Positions 16,477 to 24,820 of a DNA stretch of 64,000 bases are shown here, piece by piece. The stretch comes from a virus: positions 1 to 64,000 of IMG/VR virus record IMGVR_UViG_3300032163_000002. The stretch is one strand, 5' to 3'. How positions within the stretch are numbered: position 1 is the stretch's first letter; each line of letters opens with the position of its first letter. The position numbers and the translations under genes are program-made. The notes below the pieces were generated by a model. That model was not told the DNA's origin. It ran no database searches and was given only the letters and a program-made list of their open reading frames with translations.

Positions 16477-17088
16477 CTACTCCCCGCCGCTCGGCTGTCC
16501 ACCGCCAGCCCACAATGTACTAACAAAGCGCGGAAAATCCCAACCAATATACCATGCTGCGACATATTGAGAATCTGCACCAAACGAAGACTGATAAAGC
16601 CCCTTAGTATGAAGGAAACCTGTCTTATAACCAACCGCCAGAATATCTGCGTCTACCAGCCCATTACCGGTTTCCCAAGTTTTCCGTCCATGAGCAATAT
16701 CATCAAGAATTTTAACCATCAGGTCTTCCGGCTTACCTTCGGAAACTAAACACATGGGGCCATTACCCGTAAGCTCGCCCTGAAAATCATATCCCTGCGA
16801 AGCATACTCGCTAACCTTATCCGGGTTAAGCGGCTTTGGGAGTTCAGGAAGTTTCTGCCCGTAAGACACTCCGTACTTTGTTTGAAATTCGGCAGGCGAT
16901 GTCGTATATTTCTTGATAAATGCCTGAGCGTCCAACTCATCAAGCTGCTCCTGAGTAGGAGCAGGTACAGGTATCGGAATTGGTACTGAAACAGCAGGTG
17001 TAACCTTCGAAGCAATATATGCAAGACCTGTTTTTGGATCTGTGAGAAGAGCAAGAATCTGAGCAAGCGGATCAGGGGTAGTAGGCAT
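16477..17088 (-). CDS. Unknown protein with Pro/Val hinge
   Basis: AAGGAG precedes ATG. After an N-terminal helix (DPLAQILALLTDPKTGLAYIASK) lies a hinge VPIPIPVPAPT. A domain follows with FIKKYTTSPAEFQTKYG and GRKTWETGNGLVDADILAVGYKTGFL. The hydrophobic-Pro hinge resembles linkers of virion proteins. No known family. It overlaps the lipoprotein reading frame upstream of that gene's true start. Confidence 0.6.
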   Translation of the reverse strand: MPTTPDPLAQILALLTDPKTGLAYIASKVTPAVSVPIPIPVPAPTQEQLDELDAQAFIKKYTTSPAEFQTKYGVSYGQKLPELPKPLNPDKVSEYASQGYDFQGELTGNGPMCLVSEGKPEDLMVKILDDIAHGRKTWETGNGLVDADILAVGYKTGFLHTKGLYQSSFGADSQYVAAWYIGWDFPRFVSTLWAGGGQPSGGE

Positions 17089-17155
17089 AATCTCTCCTTT
17101 TCTTTGGTTGATTGATGGATTAAGAAATATAGGACAATCTCAAGTTAGTCGCATC

Positions 17156-17965
17156 CTACGCAGTGAGAAATGGAAGCACATAAAGTAGCACAGGTAAAAC
17201 GAAAGGAAGAATTACAACCCCCCAACTCGGGGCTAAATCAGTTCGTGAAGCATGAAGCTCTGTTTCAAGTTTTTCTACAGCAGCTTCTGCCTCCGTAACC
17301 ATTGCGACACCATCAAGTTGAATATCCTTATTTGCACCAAGAACCATAGCAAATTTTCGCCGAACATATCCGAGTGTCAGCTTTGCTCTTGCCAACGTAT
17401 ATTTTCTTAACCACGGCTGATCCCACGAAGGCACGGTATCCGGATTCAAATGAGCCACAGTCACTACCATCATAACCTTTGCATCCGTTCCCGGCGCATA
17501 AATCCAAACCCCGGAATGATCATCGTCTTCGTGATAATCTGGCTCAGATGAAAGTTCGCGTGATGCTATTTTTGCCCACTGGCGCAAATATTCATAATAG
17601 CGGATGTCATACATCGGTGAGCGAACACCGTAATAAGCAAAAGCCCCCGAAAGCATTTGTCCTTCAATATTTGGAGATTGAAGCCCTTCCTGCGAAGGCT
17701 TAATTTGACATTCGTAAATACCCCGCACCCCCGGTGTAGTCCAAACATGATGAACAATACCCGGTGGAATTTCAAACGATTCCGTAATTCTACGCGGTTT
17801 CACTTTTGAATAAAATCCAAGCGCGTCCACAAGAGCATCTTTAATCTGGTCATCTGTCAATTCAACGTCAATAGTCGGCCAGCCAAGTTGACGCTTTACC
17901 CATGAAATATAATTCCCTTCGTCGAGTTTCTCTTGCTGTGAATCAACCGGATAAACAGCGCTCAT
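17156..17965 (-). CDS. Neck / head-completion protein, T4 gp13-like
   Basis: The 269-residue protein opens with NYISWVKRQLGWPTIDVELTDDQIKDALVDAL and carries PSWDQPWLRKYTLARAKLTLGYVRRKFAMVLG followed by QLDGVAMVTEAEAAVEKLE. The WLRKY-x-LA-x-AK-x-x-LG-x-x-R-x-K segment is the core pattern of gp13-like neck proteins. The C-terminus is unusually hydrophobic (WGVVILPFVLPVLLYVLPFLTA). The position after the capsid gene agrees with the T4 gene order. Confidence 0.7.
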   Translation of the reverse strand: MSAVYPVDSQQEKLDEGNYISWVKRQLGWPTIDVELTDDQIKDALVDALGFYSKVKPRRITESFEIPPGIVHHVWTTPGVRGIYECQIKPSQEGLQSPNIEGQMLSGAFAYYGVRSPMYDIRYYEYLRQWAKIASRELSSEPDYHEDDDHSGVWIYAPGTDAKVMMVVTVAHLNPDTVPSWDQPWLRKYTLARAKLTLGYVRRKFAMVLGANKDIQLDGVAMVTEAEAAVEKLETELHASRTDLAPSWGVVILPFVLPVLLYVLPFLTA

Positions 17966-17967
17966 TT

Positions 17968-18651
17968 TCAGTCTTTCGCCAGCGGCAGAAGCTTGTTAAG
18001 CATTTGCTGTCTAGAAAGCCCTGTAGTAGGAAGTTTAAGGCGTTCAAATACCTGCACAAGATCCTTATATTTCATAGCCTGAAGATGCCTCTTGGAAGGT
18101 AATGTTGGAGCCCCTACCGGAATACCGTGATGAGATTCCGCTGCCTTAACCTCGGCAAGGAACTTCGAGGAAGCTTCCGCCGCCGGGAGCGGACTACCAT
18201 CTGCCGTAGCCGGGCCAAAGTCCATGACCTCTTCAAAGACAGGAAGGGTTTTCGAAGGGGCAAAGATAGGGGCAGTGGGCCGGACAACGCCATAGGCTAC
18301 AGCCTCCATTTCGGTAATCGGGCGAAGAAGTTCTGTGATTTTGACCATTTCCTCAACGGGTTTCTGAACAACCTCTCTTGATGAAAATGAAAATACTTGT
18401 GGCACCGTCTTTCCGGACGTGTAAAGAATTGGTCCCGAATAATCAGCCCCAGCTTGCATCAAAATACGATTTTCAATGTATTGCTCGAACCCCGGTCCCC
18501 GAACAGCAGCACGACAGTTTCCTGCGAGGTTAATAAAATTCCCTTCCGGCGTGCGAATGAGCACAGCATATTGATTCATGTTGACCAGAATCGGCCCCGT
18601 TACAGCGGAATTAGCTTTCTCCACCTCTTCCAGAAGCTCGTTCATCTTCAT
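17968..18651 (-). CDS. Head-associated protein with C-terminal SAP-like motif
   Basis: The 227 residues begin MKMNELLEEVEKANSAV. A beta-rich middle follows (YAVLIRTPEGNFINLAGNC...ILYTSGKTVPQVFSF), then a Pro/Ala linker. The last 35 residues (MKYKDLVQVFERLKLPTTGLSRQQMLNKLLPL) have the helix-turn-helix spacing of SAP nucleic-acid-binding motifs. Location between capsid and neck genes suggests a virion protein touching DNA. That is inference. Confidence 0.55.
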   Translation of the reverse strand: MKMNELLEEVEKANSAVTGPILVNMNQYAVLIRTPEGNFINLAGNCRAAVRGPGFEQYIENRILMQAGADYSGPILYTSGKTVPQVFSFSSREVVQKPVEEMVKITELLRPITEMEAVAYGVVRPTAPIFAPSKTLPVFEEVMDFGPATADGSPLPAAEASSKFLAEVKAAESHHGIPVGAPTLPSKRHLQAMKYKDLVQVFERLKLPTTGLSRQQMLNKLLPLAKD

Positions 18652-19109
18652 ACGTTCTCTTCCTTATGAGATAGTTCATTTTCTTCTAAGGTAAGACAAA
18701 AGCAATTAACAATGCTGGCTAAAGTGAGAACGGAATATGTAATCATAGCCAAAGCTGCACCCCGCCAACCAGCTATGAACATTAAAAACGAAATAATTGC
18801 CAGTGTCATTACATCCAGTAGACAAACGATCTTCCGTGTAAGAAAATTCCCATGCCAAATCGTGCAAAATCCTGCGCTACCAACAAGAAAAAACCAGAAT
18901 CCCCAAGCCCATTCAGGAGCAAAGACAAGCAGATTTCTATGCGCAGGATTAACGCTCAAAATAGCTGGTGTACCGGGAATGATGAGCACCACACCCCATA
19001 GAAAAATAATGAGCGAAATAAAAAATATCCCAACTTCACTTCGCGCATAAAGAAGCGTTTTTATGAAACGCTCCAAATTTTGCCAGAAAAAGCGATTAAA
19101 GTACCGCAC
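18648..19109 (-). CDS. Polytopic membrane protein (paralogue of the next gene)
   Basis: Four or so hydrophobic segments follow TLLYARSEVG. They include the conserved stretches WGVVLIIPG, WAWGFWFFLVGSAG and WHGNFLTRKIVCLLD. The upstream frameshifted gene is a clear paralogue (LLYGRSEFG, WGICFLLVGSVG, WSGNVSLRKIVVML), so this is a tandem duplication. The start is uncertain; a GTG at 19109 overlapping the upstream gene is used. A membrane role in host takeover or exclusion is possible. Confidence 0.6.
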   Translation of the reverse strand: MRYFNRFFWQNLERFIKTLLYARSEVGIFFISLIIFLWGVVLIIPGTPAILSVNPAHRNLLVFAPEWAWGFWFFLVGSAGFCTIWHGNFLTRKIVCLLDVMTLAIISFLMFIAGWRGAALAMITYSVLTLASIVNCFCLTLEENELSHKEENV

Positions 19110-19550
19110 TTGATTTTTCTGCTTCAAAGACGAGACGAAAATAATTGACAATGGAAACAGCACAAAAAACAGCATTCATAATTATCGTGAGCACAGCCCC
19201 CGGCCACAAAGCCATTACTCTTAAAAAAGTAATCATCGCCCATAACACAATACTCAACATGACGACGATTTTTCGCAAAGAAACATTTCCAGACCAGATA
19301 GCGTAAAGTCCTACACTTCCAACAAGCAAAAAACAGATACCCCAAACACGTTCCGAAGCAAATTGAAGAAAATATTTGTAGGAGGGGTTATACCACAAAA
19401 TTTGGGGAATAAAAGGAGAAGTGAGAATAACCCCCCACAAAAAAAGGTAATAGATGAAATGAATTCCCCAAATTCACTGCGCCCATAAAGTAGCGCTTTC
19501 ATGAAATGAAACGTCATAATTTTCAGCAAAACTGATCTTAGAAGAACCAC
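19096..19550 (-). pseudogene. Frameshifted membrane protein paralogue
   Basis: The gene starts at GTG 19550 with GGAGGG upstream and reads LLYGRSEFGEFISSITFF. It then loses alignment to its paralogue at a run of seven T followed by GTGGGGGG (about 19431-19446). The continuation LWGVILTSPFIPQILW...VWGICFLLVGSVG lies in the -1 frame and ends at 19096. Reading through the T run with a one-base slip restores the full paralogue. It may be a real mutation, a sequencing indel or programmed slippage. Confidence 0.65.
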
Positions 19551-19580
19551 GTATACCCTCCATACAGATAGTTCCCCAAA

Positions 19581-19603
19581 ACGAAAAGCCGCCCGAAAGC
19601 GGC
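19581..19603 (-). terminator. Terminator after the HNH gene
   Basis: GCCGC pairs with GCGGC around a short loop, followed on the minus strand by TTTTCGTTTT. It closes the HNH transcription unit that begins at 20295. Confidence 0.75.
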
Positions 19604-19627
19604 ACTTAAGACCAGAATGAAAAAGGG

Positions 19628-20248
19628 TTAAACAGGTAGAGAAGAACCCTTCTTGCTATTGCAGAGCTGACAAGAAGGAATAATATTTCCTATGTCGTTC
19701 GACCCGCCCTTTGAAAGTGGAACGATATGATCTCTAGTCGCGGTCTTATCTGTTAAATGACGCCGACAATACGCACACCGGTATCCTGTAACCGCAAGAA
19801 GTTGCCACCACTCTTTTGCAGTGTGAAAACCAACCGCACCTTTAAGTCTAGCAATGCGATTTTGTTGGATCTGATTTACCTTATCGCGGTTATTCTTACG
19901 CCAAGCCACAATAACCTTTTTACGACGTTCTGGATCTGCTGCGTATGCCGCTTTAGCTGCCTGTTTCGTAATCTCTGCGTATTTTTTATTTGCATAGCGT
20001 TTCTTGTTCATCGCGCTAATCTTTTCTGGATGAGCAGCCCGATACTCGCGCATGCGCTGGTTGTATTCCTCCCGATGCTCCTCACGCCAACGCTGCATCG
20101 ACTCACGGTTGATTTCACGAGAACGCTCTCGATTATCCACACGCCAGCGCTGCATCGCTTCTTTGTTTTTGATCCGGAGCACATCCTGATTCTTCTCTCG
20201 CCACGCCTTATACGCAGCAGCTTTTTTCTTTGGGTCTTTGTAAGGCAT
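19628..20248 (-). CDS. HNH homing endonuclease
   Basis: ATG at 20248 has AGGAGG upstream. The 206-residue protein is strongly basic and helical for about 130 residues with repeats of the kind QRWR-x-x-(N/H)RE. It ends in a classical HNH nuclease: CAYCRRHLTDKTATRDHIVPLSKGG, then NIIPSCQLCNSKKG. Metal-binding CxxC pairs and the catalytic DH are intact. It has its own promoter and terminator and sits next to the capsid gene, the typical arrangement of a mobile free-standing nuclease cassette. Confidence 0.9.
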   Translation of the reverse strand: MPYKDPKKKAAAYKAWREKNQDVLRIKNKEAMQRWRVDNRERSREINRESMQRWREEHREEYNQRMREYRAAHPEKISAMNKKRYANKKYAEITKQAAKAAYAADPERRKKVIVAWRKNNRDKVNQIQQNRIARLKGAVGFHTAKEWWQLLAVTGYRCAYCRRHLTDKTATRDHIVPLSKGGSNDIGNIIPSCQLCNSKKGSSLPV

Positions 20249-20266
20249 ACGTGGCCTCCTACTGGA

Positions 20267-20295
20267 AACATAGACCCGTGTGCCCTTCATGTCAA
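20267..20295 (-). promoter_or_regulatory. Sigma70-type promoter of the HNH gene
   Basis: TTGACA (20290-20295) and TATGTT (20267-20272) are separated by 17 bp on the minus strand. The predicted start is about 12 nt before the ribosome-binding site. The spacer is unrelated to class A or B promoters elsewhere. Confidence 0.8.
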
Positions 20296-20328
20296 GTAAT
20301 GAGTCATAACGCCAAGAAGCCCGTAAAA

Positions 20329-20353
20329 GGAAAAGCCCCCCGAGTGGGGGGCT
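20329..20353 (-). terminator. Terminator after the major capsid gene
   Basis: An 8-bp GC-rich stem (AGCCCCCC with GGGGGGCT, 4-nt loop) is followed by TTTTCCTTTT on the minus strand. It lies directly downstream of the capsid stop. Confidence 0.9.
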
Positions 20354-20380
20354 TCTCTTATGCTAAGTTGTTAGTGCTGC

Positions 20381-21823
20381 TTAGGTAAGGCGAATCTTAC
20401 CGTAAAACAATCCGTTGACGGGTTTTTTAGCGTAGTGGGTCAGAAGTCCCTTCCGCCCCATGAAGTCATCGAGGTAAATCGTCGGTGTAGCGTAGAAAGG
20501 AATCCACGGGGCATACACGTACCCCGCATCAAGGAAAGAGTCACCCTTGTACCCAACAATGGCAGTATCCATGTCAAGGTAGGGGTCCATGAAGACCTTG
20601 AACATATTCTGAATCGTTCCAATATACTGAACGCCCGAGCCCTGTATCGTACCAGCAGACTGGAACTGCGCACCTTCCTGCCCCATGATGATGTTGGCAA
20701 CAGTGATACCGCAGAGAATCCAGTTTGCCCGATGCCGACGAGTAGCATGGAAAATCTTGTTCGATGCTTCAATCAGTGAGTAAATGAAAGACTGACGATG
20801 AAGATAAAGCGCAACGTTCGAAGGCGCAGACTTGGTAAACGTTGTCTCCGGAATTACCTGTGACGTGTTATTCGCGTTTGCCATCATCAAAAGATCGTTG
20901 ATGATCTCACGATCAACCTCGATCCGCATTTCGTTCGCCATATCCGTGACGATCTCAGTCTCAGCTTCCATGCCACGAACAGACTTCAACTGAGCCGCTG
21001 CTTCAATGCTCCACCGAGCGCGCAGCTTACGAGGCCGCGAAATAACCGGGATGCTCGTAAGCATGATATCGACCTGCGGAACAAGATCGCCAGCGCCTTC
21101 CGAGTTGTAATCGTACGTTCCCGTAATCGGCTGTGCATCCGGTCCCTTACCCGTAGCAAAAGTGAGAAGGATATAACCAGTCGAATAATTGACGCTGTTA
21201 CCAGAACTTTCGAGTTCACCAGCCGCACCAATGACTCCACCGACACCATCGTCCGTAAGTGTTTTGACAGCATGATCGGATGCCGTGTAAGAAATCACAA
21301 GAGAACCGGGACGGATAATAGTAAAAGCTGCCTTCGTACCGGGAGTTGTACCGAGAGGTGTAAGAGCAGCAGAACCCGCGCCAACACCAAGCGTCTCACC
21401 CTGCACGATCTCAGACGAATAATTGAAACCAGAAGCATCGTTCCAGCCCGTCCGAGCAGAGAAGAGTGAATCGCCCGCCTTCACTGCGCCCTTACTCGTG
21501 CCAAAGCGCGAGTCACGGAAGAAAATCAGGCTGGTAGGAGACTGCATCGGTTGGACCGATACAAGCTCCGTGCTAACAAGGTTCGGGTAAACGCCTTTAA
21601 TCATCGGGAAAATGAATTTCTCAAATGACCCGATATTAGCAACGCGCGTTTCCTCGTCAAGTCCCTCAAGCCATTTTCGCTGATTTTCCATGAGGAACGC
21701 TACGAGGGGTTTCTTATCTTCCGGAAGGCCCGCGACGAATTTCCTCCACGGACCTCGTGCAAGAGCCGCCGCCGTCTGATTCTGGCTTGAAAGAGCCAGA
21801 GCCGCTTCGTTGAGTTCAGCCAT
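20381..21823 (-). CDS. Major capsid protein, T4 gp23-like
   Basis: The 480-residue protein (start ATG 21823, AGGAG 9 nt upstream; a closer ATG at 21829 is too near the ribosome site) contains LVSVQPMQSPTSLIFFRDSRFG, matching the VQPM-x-x-PT-x-x-IF signature of T4 gp23. MRIEVDREIINDLL and ANWILCGITVANIIM are further gp23-like segments. It follows the protease-scaffold gene, as in T4. The first 60 residues are helical with several L-x-E sites (LNEA, FLMEN, GLDEE) that could be maturation cleavage points. It forms the icosahedral shell. Confidence 0.93.
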   Translation of the reverse strand: MAELNEAALALSSQNQTAAALARGPWRKFVAGLPEDKKPLVAFLMENQRKWLEGLDEETRVANIGSFEKFIFPMIKGVYPNLVSTELVSVQPMQSPTSLIFFRDSRFGTSKGAVKAGDSLFSARTGWNDASGFNYSSEIVQGETLGVGAGSAALTPLGTTPGTKAAFTIIRPGSLVISYTASDHAVKTLTDDGVGGVIGAAGELESSGNSVNYSTGYILLTFATGKGPDAQPITGTYDYNSEGAGDLVPQVDIMLTSIPVISRPRKLRARWSIEAAAQLKSVRGMEAETEIVTDMANEMRIEVDREIINDLLMMANANNTSQVIPETTFTKSAPSNVALYLHRQSFIYSLIEASNKIFHATRRHRANWILCGITVANIIMGQEGAQFQSAGTIQGSGVQYIGTIQNMFKVFMDPYLDMDTAIVGYKGDSFLDAGYVYAPWIPFYATPTIYLDDFMGRKGLLTHYAKKPVNGLFYGKIRLT

Positions 21824-21863
21824 TGTCATTCACTCCTTTTCTCTGGAATTTTTTTCAAGCCAA

Positions 21864-22847
21864 TTACTTAGCCGAAGGGACATTAAGAATAGATTTAGGC
21901 GCCATGCGCTTGTAAACCGCTTCAGAAAGTGCAAGCTGATGATCCAAGATTGTTTCGCCACTCTTCTTAGCCGGACCGCGTGAGCCAAAATCGCTATCTT
22001 CGGTGAGCGAACGAAGCGCACCGGGGGAAGCTACACGAACACCCGGAAGGGCACCATTGGCAAAATCAACCGCAGAAGATGCTGATCTATCCGCAGCTTC
22101 AGTAACAGCCCGCTTGGAGACAGCCACTTTATATTTCCGAATAAGAGACTCGATGACAGACGGAATAAGCCCCGACGGAATCCGCTGACCACGAATCTTG
22201 AAGGACACAACGCCACGCCGAATATTCCGAACCGCAGATTCGTACCGTTTGACAACTTTCGTCATGGTGGCGAGAGCATGCCCGGCAACGGCCTCCGTGA
22301 CTTTGCGCTGGTAACGGAGTTTCTTATTCTCAGCTACGAGCCTCCGAAGCATCTTGGCGAGCTTTGCCTCAAGCGGAGGAAGATCCTTCTCATCTTCAGG
22401 CTCTTCGTCAGCGTCAGCAAGATCCTCGGGCGGATCAGGAACCTCAAATTCTCCACCCTCTTCACGGAAAATAGATTCAAACGAAGGTGTGCCACCACCC
22501 GGTGATTTCATGAAATCCTTTTCCTCTTCTCCATCTTCAGGCTTCGGAATTTCAGATTCCGGAGGAGCGGCTTCGAGCGTCTCATCCTCATCCTCGTCGT
22601 CATTCTCACCACCTTTCTTGAAAGGAGGAGCCTTCTTCCCGCCAAAATCAGCGTCTTCCTTGAATCCCCGCAGGTAGCTCCGCGTGCTCCGAAGAAGGCG
22701 TGACTCACACTTCTTCACGGAATCTTTGACGGTCTTTTCCTTCGTTGCCTCGGGGTCGTCGTCAGCGTTAACCTCGGCATCCATCTCCCGAAGCAGCTTT
22801 TCGAGGCGCTTCGAGGAAGCTGCTCCGGCTTCCTGCATTTCCGCCAT
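21864..22847 (-). CDS. Nested scaffold product from internal start 2
   Basis: A second in-frame ATG (residue 340, MAEMQEAGAASSKRL) again has AGGAGG exactly 8 nt upstream (22856-22861). The predicted product is 327 residues of acidic coiled-coil. Two equally spaced perfect ribosome sites inside one coding frame are unlikely by chance. Confidence 0.6.
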   Translation of the reverse strand: MAEMQEAGAASSKRLEKLLREMDAEVNADDDPEATKEKTVKDSVKKCESRLLRSTRSYLRGFKEDADFGGKKAPPFKKGGENDDEDEDETLEAAPPESEIPKPEDGEEEKDFMKSPGGGTPSFESIFREEGGEFEVPDPPEDLADADEEPEDEKDLPPLEAKLAKMLRRLVAENKKLRYQRKVTEAVAGHALATMTKVVKRYESAVRNIRRGVVSFKIRGQRIPSGLIPSVIESLIRKYKVAVSKRAVTEAADRSASSAVDFANGALPGVRVASPGALRSLTEDSDFGSRGPAKKSGETILDHQLALSEAVYKRMAPKSILNVPSAK

Positions 22848-23243
22848 AGTCGTCTCCTCCTTTTTAGTTACTTTTTCGAGAGCGCCCGCCCCTTTTACGA
22901 CGGGGGGAACTTCATCCTTGGGAAGCTGTGTATTATCTTTGAATCCGGAAGCGCCAAGTTTCTTCAAAAGCTCAGGTGGCATATTGTTCGATGCACCTTC
23001 ACCAGTCTCAATAATAGAAGTGAAAAAGAGCTTTTTCATAGCCTGAAGCTCAGGAAGCAAACCAAAAACAAGAGGCTTCACATCCGGAGCTTCCTCTGCC
23101 AAAACATTTAGTCTGTAAATAAGATCCGTCACGGCATTTTCCGTGATAGACCGAACTTCCGAAGTTGCCTTCCGCACGTCAACACGCAGCATATCCTGTG
23201 CAGAGCGTTCCAGAAGTCTGTAAGTATCGAGGGAATTCGCCAT
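21864..23243 (-). CDS. Nested scaffold product from internal start 1
   Basis: Within the protease-scaffold gene an in-frame ATG (residue 208, MANSLDTYRLLERS) is preceded by AAAAAAGGAGGAGAAATAC, with AGGAGG 8 nt upstream. It would make a 459-residue scaffold lacking the protease, like the lambda C/Nu3 arrangement. It begins exactly where the protease homology ends. Confidence 0.7.
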   Translation of the reverse strand: MANSLDTYRLLERSAQDMLRVDVRKATSEVRSITENAVTDLIYRLNVLAEEAPDVKPLVFGLLPELQAMKKLFFTSIIETGEGASNNMPPELLKKLGASGFKDNTQLPKDEVPPVVKGAGALEKVTKKEETTMAEMQEAGAASSKRLEKLLREMDAEVNADDDPEATKEKTVKDSVKKCESRLLRSTRSYLRGFKEDADFGGKKAPPFKKGGENDDEDEDETLEAAPPESEIPKPEDGEEEKDFMKSPGGGTPSFESIFREEGGEFEVPDPPEDLADADEEPEDEKDLPPLEAKLAKMLRRLVAENKKLRYQRKVTEAVAGHALATMTKVVKRYESAVRNIRRGVVSFKIRGQRIPSGLIPSVIESLIRKYKVAVSKRAVTEAADRSASSAVDFANGALPGVRVASPGALRSLTEDSDFGSRGPAKKSGETILDHQLALSEAVYKRMAPKSILNVPSAK

Positions 23244-23864
23244 GTATTTCTCCTCCTTTTTTCCATTTGCATGCTCTTGCACAGGAGTCGGGTAAGCGCC
23301 ATGTGTCGAAGGATTGTGGACAAAATCGAAAGCTTCAAGCACGAAATCATCTTGTACGATATCGCGCCCACCTTCTTTAAGCACTTCGCCAGAACCCCGT
23401 GAGGAAGCTCCAACCTTAGTTCGAGCACGGAAAAGAGCTTCCGCTTCCCTACCATAAATCGTTGGCAAAATTTCAAATTCGGCCCATATTTCACCTGCCT
23501 CGTTCATGTTTAATGCAGTGACAATATGAGACGTACGCGAAAGCCGGGTTTGTCCATCGTCCGGATGATCCAATTCCCCATAAAATCCACGCTCTGTAAT
23601 CTTGGTCTGAGCGGGAGAGTCAGGGCGGATCTGTTTTTCCCATACCTTACGAGGATATATTCGGTTATTCTCGTTAACAGTATCTGAACGCTGAACAAGA
23701 CCCCGAACACGAAGCGGCTTGCCTTCTAACCCTGTACCTTCTACGATTTCGTATTTAAAATTCTCGATGACTTCGCAGAGAGGCTTCTTCTTTCCGCGAG
23801 TACTCCATGCCCCCATGAACGGGGGTGGCTTGATAGACGGCGAAGTAAGAAGATCCATAGGCAT
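21864..23864 (-). CDS. Prohead protease fused to scaffold (T4 gp21/gp22-like)
   Basis: Residues 1-190 form a gp21-type serine protease: GELDHPDDGQTRLSRTSHIV supplies the His region and VGASSRGSG the Ser region, with LEAFDFVHNPSTHGAYP completing the fold. Residues from about 208 on are acidic, helical and low-complexity, as in scaffold cores. They include ALSEAVYKRM near the end, a candidate L-x-E self-cleavage site. Two in-frame internal starts with strong ribosome sites could make scaffold-only products. Such proteases cut scaffold and head proteins after (L/I)-x-E during maturation. Confidence 0.85.
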   Translation of the reverse strand: MPMDLLTSPSIKPPPFMGAWSTRGKKKPLCEVIENFKYEIVEGTGLEGKPLRVRGLVQRSDTVNENNRIYPRKVWEKQIRPDSPAQTKITERGFYGELDHPDDGQTRLSRTSHIVTALNMNEAGEIWAEFEILPTIYGREAEALFRARTKVGASSRGSGEVLKEGGRDIVQDDFVLEAFDFVHNPSTHGAYPTPVQEHANGKKEEKYMANSLDTYRLLERSAQDMLRVDVRKATSEVRSITENAVTDLIYRLNVLAEEAPDVKPLVFGLLPELQAMKKLFFTSIIETGEGASNNMPPELLKKLGASGFKDNTQLPKDEVPPVVKGAGALEKVTKKEETTMAEMQEAGAASSKRLEKLLREMDAEVNADDDPEATKEKTVKDSVKKCESRLLRSTRSYLRGFKEDADFGGKKAPPFKKGGENDDEDEDETLEAAPPESEIPKPEDGEEEKDFMKSPGGGTPSFESIFREEGGEFEVPDPPEDLADADEEPEDEKDLPPLEAKLAKMLRRLVAENKKLRYQRKVTEAVAGHALATMTKVVKRYESAVRNIRRGVVSFKIRGQRIPSGLIPSVIESLIRKYKVAVSKRAVTEAADRSASSAVDFANGALPGVRVASPGALRSLTEDSDFGSRGPAKKSGETILDHQLALSEAVYKRMAPKSILNVPSAK

Positions 23865-24343
23865 TACCTGCTGCCAAGCGCTTCTTTAAGTAGTGACATA
23901 TCAGGAAGAGGCATCTCCCCATAAATAATTCGATCTACGTCATTAGGATGCGCAGGCCAACACTTTCCAGTTCGTGTGCTGAACAAAATATTCTTGAAAT
24001 TATAGACGTAGTTCAAAAATCTTTGCAGATCCAATTCATTGTCAAATCCGAACTTCTGGATCATCGGGGAGTGAAGAAGAGGCAACCCTCGCCATTTCAT
24101 GTCATTTCCCGGCATGGCGGAACGAACATTAAGAAGAGTGGCATCCTCATCCTCAAAAAAAACAAGAAGAAGGCCCCCAAGATCATCTGGCGTAAACCCC
24201 GGAGGCGGGGGGTCAACGGTCAGAGGGATGTCATACTGCGCGGCATTTTCAGCAATCGCCCGCTCAGAGCGATCACGCCAGAATTTTCCAGACCCGGAAA
24301 TCCGGTTCTGGAGCATGCCGAAGAGATGAGCAAAAGCCCCCAT
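23864..24343 (-). CDS. Hypothetical protein upstream of the prohead protease
   Basis: The 159 residues include SGKFWRDRSERAIAENAAQYDIPLTVDPPPPGF, DLGGLLLVFFEDED and LQRFLNYVYNFKNILFST. No family is recognised. In T4-like phages the portal and small head genes lie here. This protein is too short for a portal. It abuts the protease start. Confidence 0.6.
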   Translation of the reverse strand: MGAFAHLFGMLQNRISGSGKFWRDRSERAIAENAAQYDIPLTVDPPPPGFTPDDLGGLLLVFFEDEDATLLNVRSAMPGNDMKWRGLPLLHSPMIQKFGFDNELDLQRFLNYVYNFKNILFSTRTGKCWPAHPNDVDRIIYGEMPLPDMSLLKEALGSR

Positions 24344-24362
24344 GTCACTACTCTTTCGAAAC

Positions 24363-24644
24363 TTAGCCGTGAACGAGCGCTTTCAGATTTGCCAAAACTG
24401 TTTTTGCCCCTGCAAGTGCCGCATCTACGTCAGTCTTATAAGCAGCGCGGTTCGCTTCCAACCAATCTTCTGCCAGTATGTACGTACTCGCCGTAGCCCC
24501 GTCGCCATTGACAGAGTCAATCGCGGCAAGAATCATCTGCGTGAGCATGTAAGCCTGTTGAAGATTTCGAGCGACAGGTCCCGGTGAGTCGAGAGTGTCA
24601 AGGTTTCGAGTAAGAACCTGAATGTCGATTGCGGGCTGAGCCAT
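24363..24644 (-). CDS. Small helical protein (93 aa)
   Basis: ATG at 24644 is favoured because AGGAGG lies 8 nt upstream. The sequence AQPAIDIQVLTRNLDTLDSPGPVARNLQQ... and AEDWLEANRAAYKTDVDAALAGAKTVLANLKALV predicts a helical bundle. Position upstream of the head genes suggests a small head or scaffold-associated protein. That is inference. Confidence 0.6.
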   Translation of the reverse strand: MAQPAIDIQVLTRNLDTLDSPGPVARNLQQAYMLTQMILAAIDSVNGDGATASTYILAEDWLEANRAAYKTDVDAALAGAKTVLANLKALVHG

Positions 24645-24820
24645 CTTGAAGTCCTCCTTCTTTAGTCCTGTTAAAGTCTCGACTACCTCGCGGTAGTCCT
24701 TCATGAAGGTAGTTACCCCTTACTTTCAAAATTTTTCGTATAACCTCAACATTCAGGTAATTTTTACCCTCTTCAGAAGAACAACTTCCTTAAAAAAGAG
24801 AATTGTTATAACTGTAAGAT
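24645..24820 (-). other. Gene-free gap
   Basis: These 176 bases hold no supported gene. An AACTACC variant of the ACTATCT box lies at about 24713. An AT-rich stretch with TATAAC (about 24807) may be a weak -10, but no matching -35 is evident. Confidence 0.4.
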
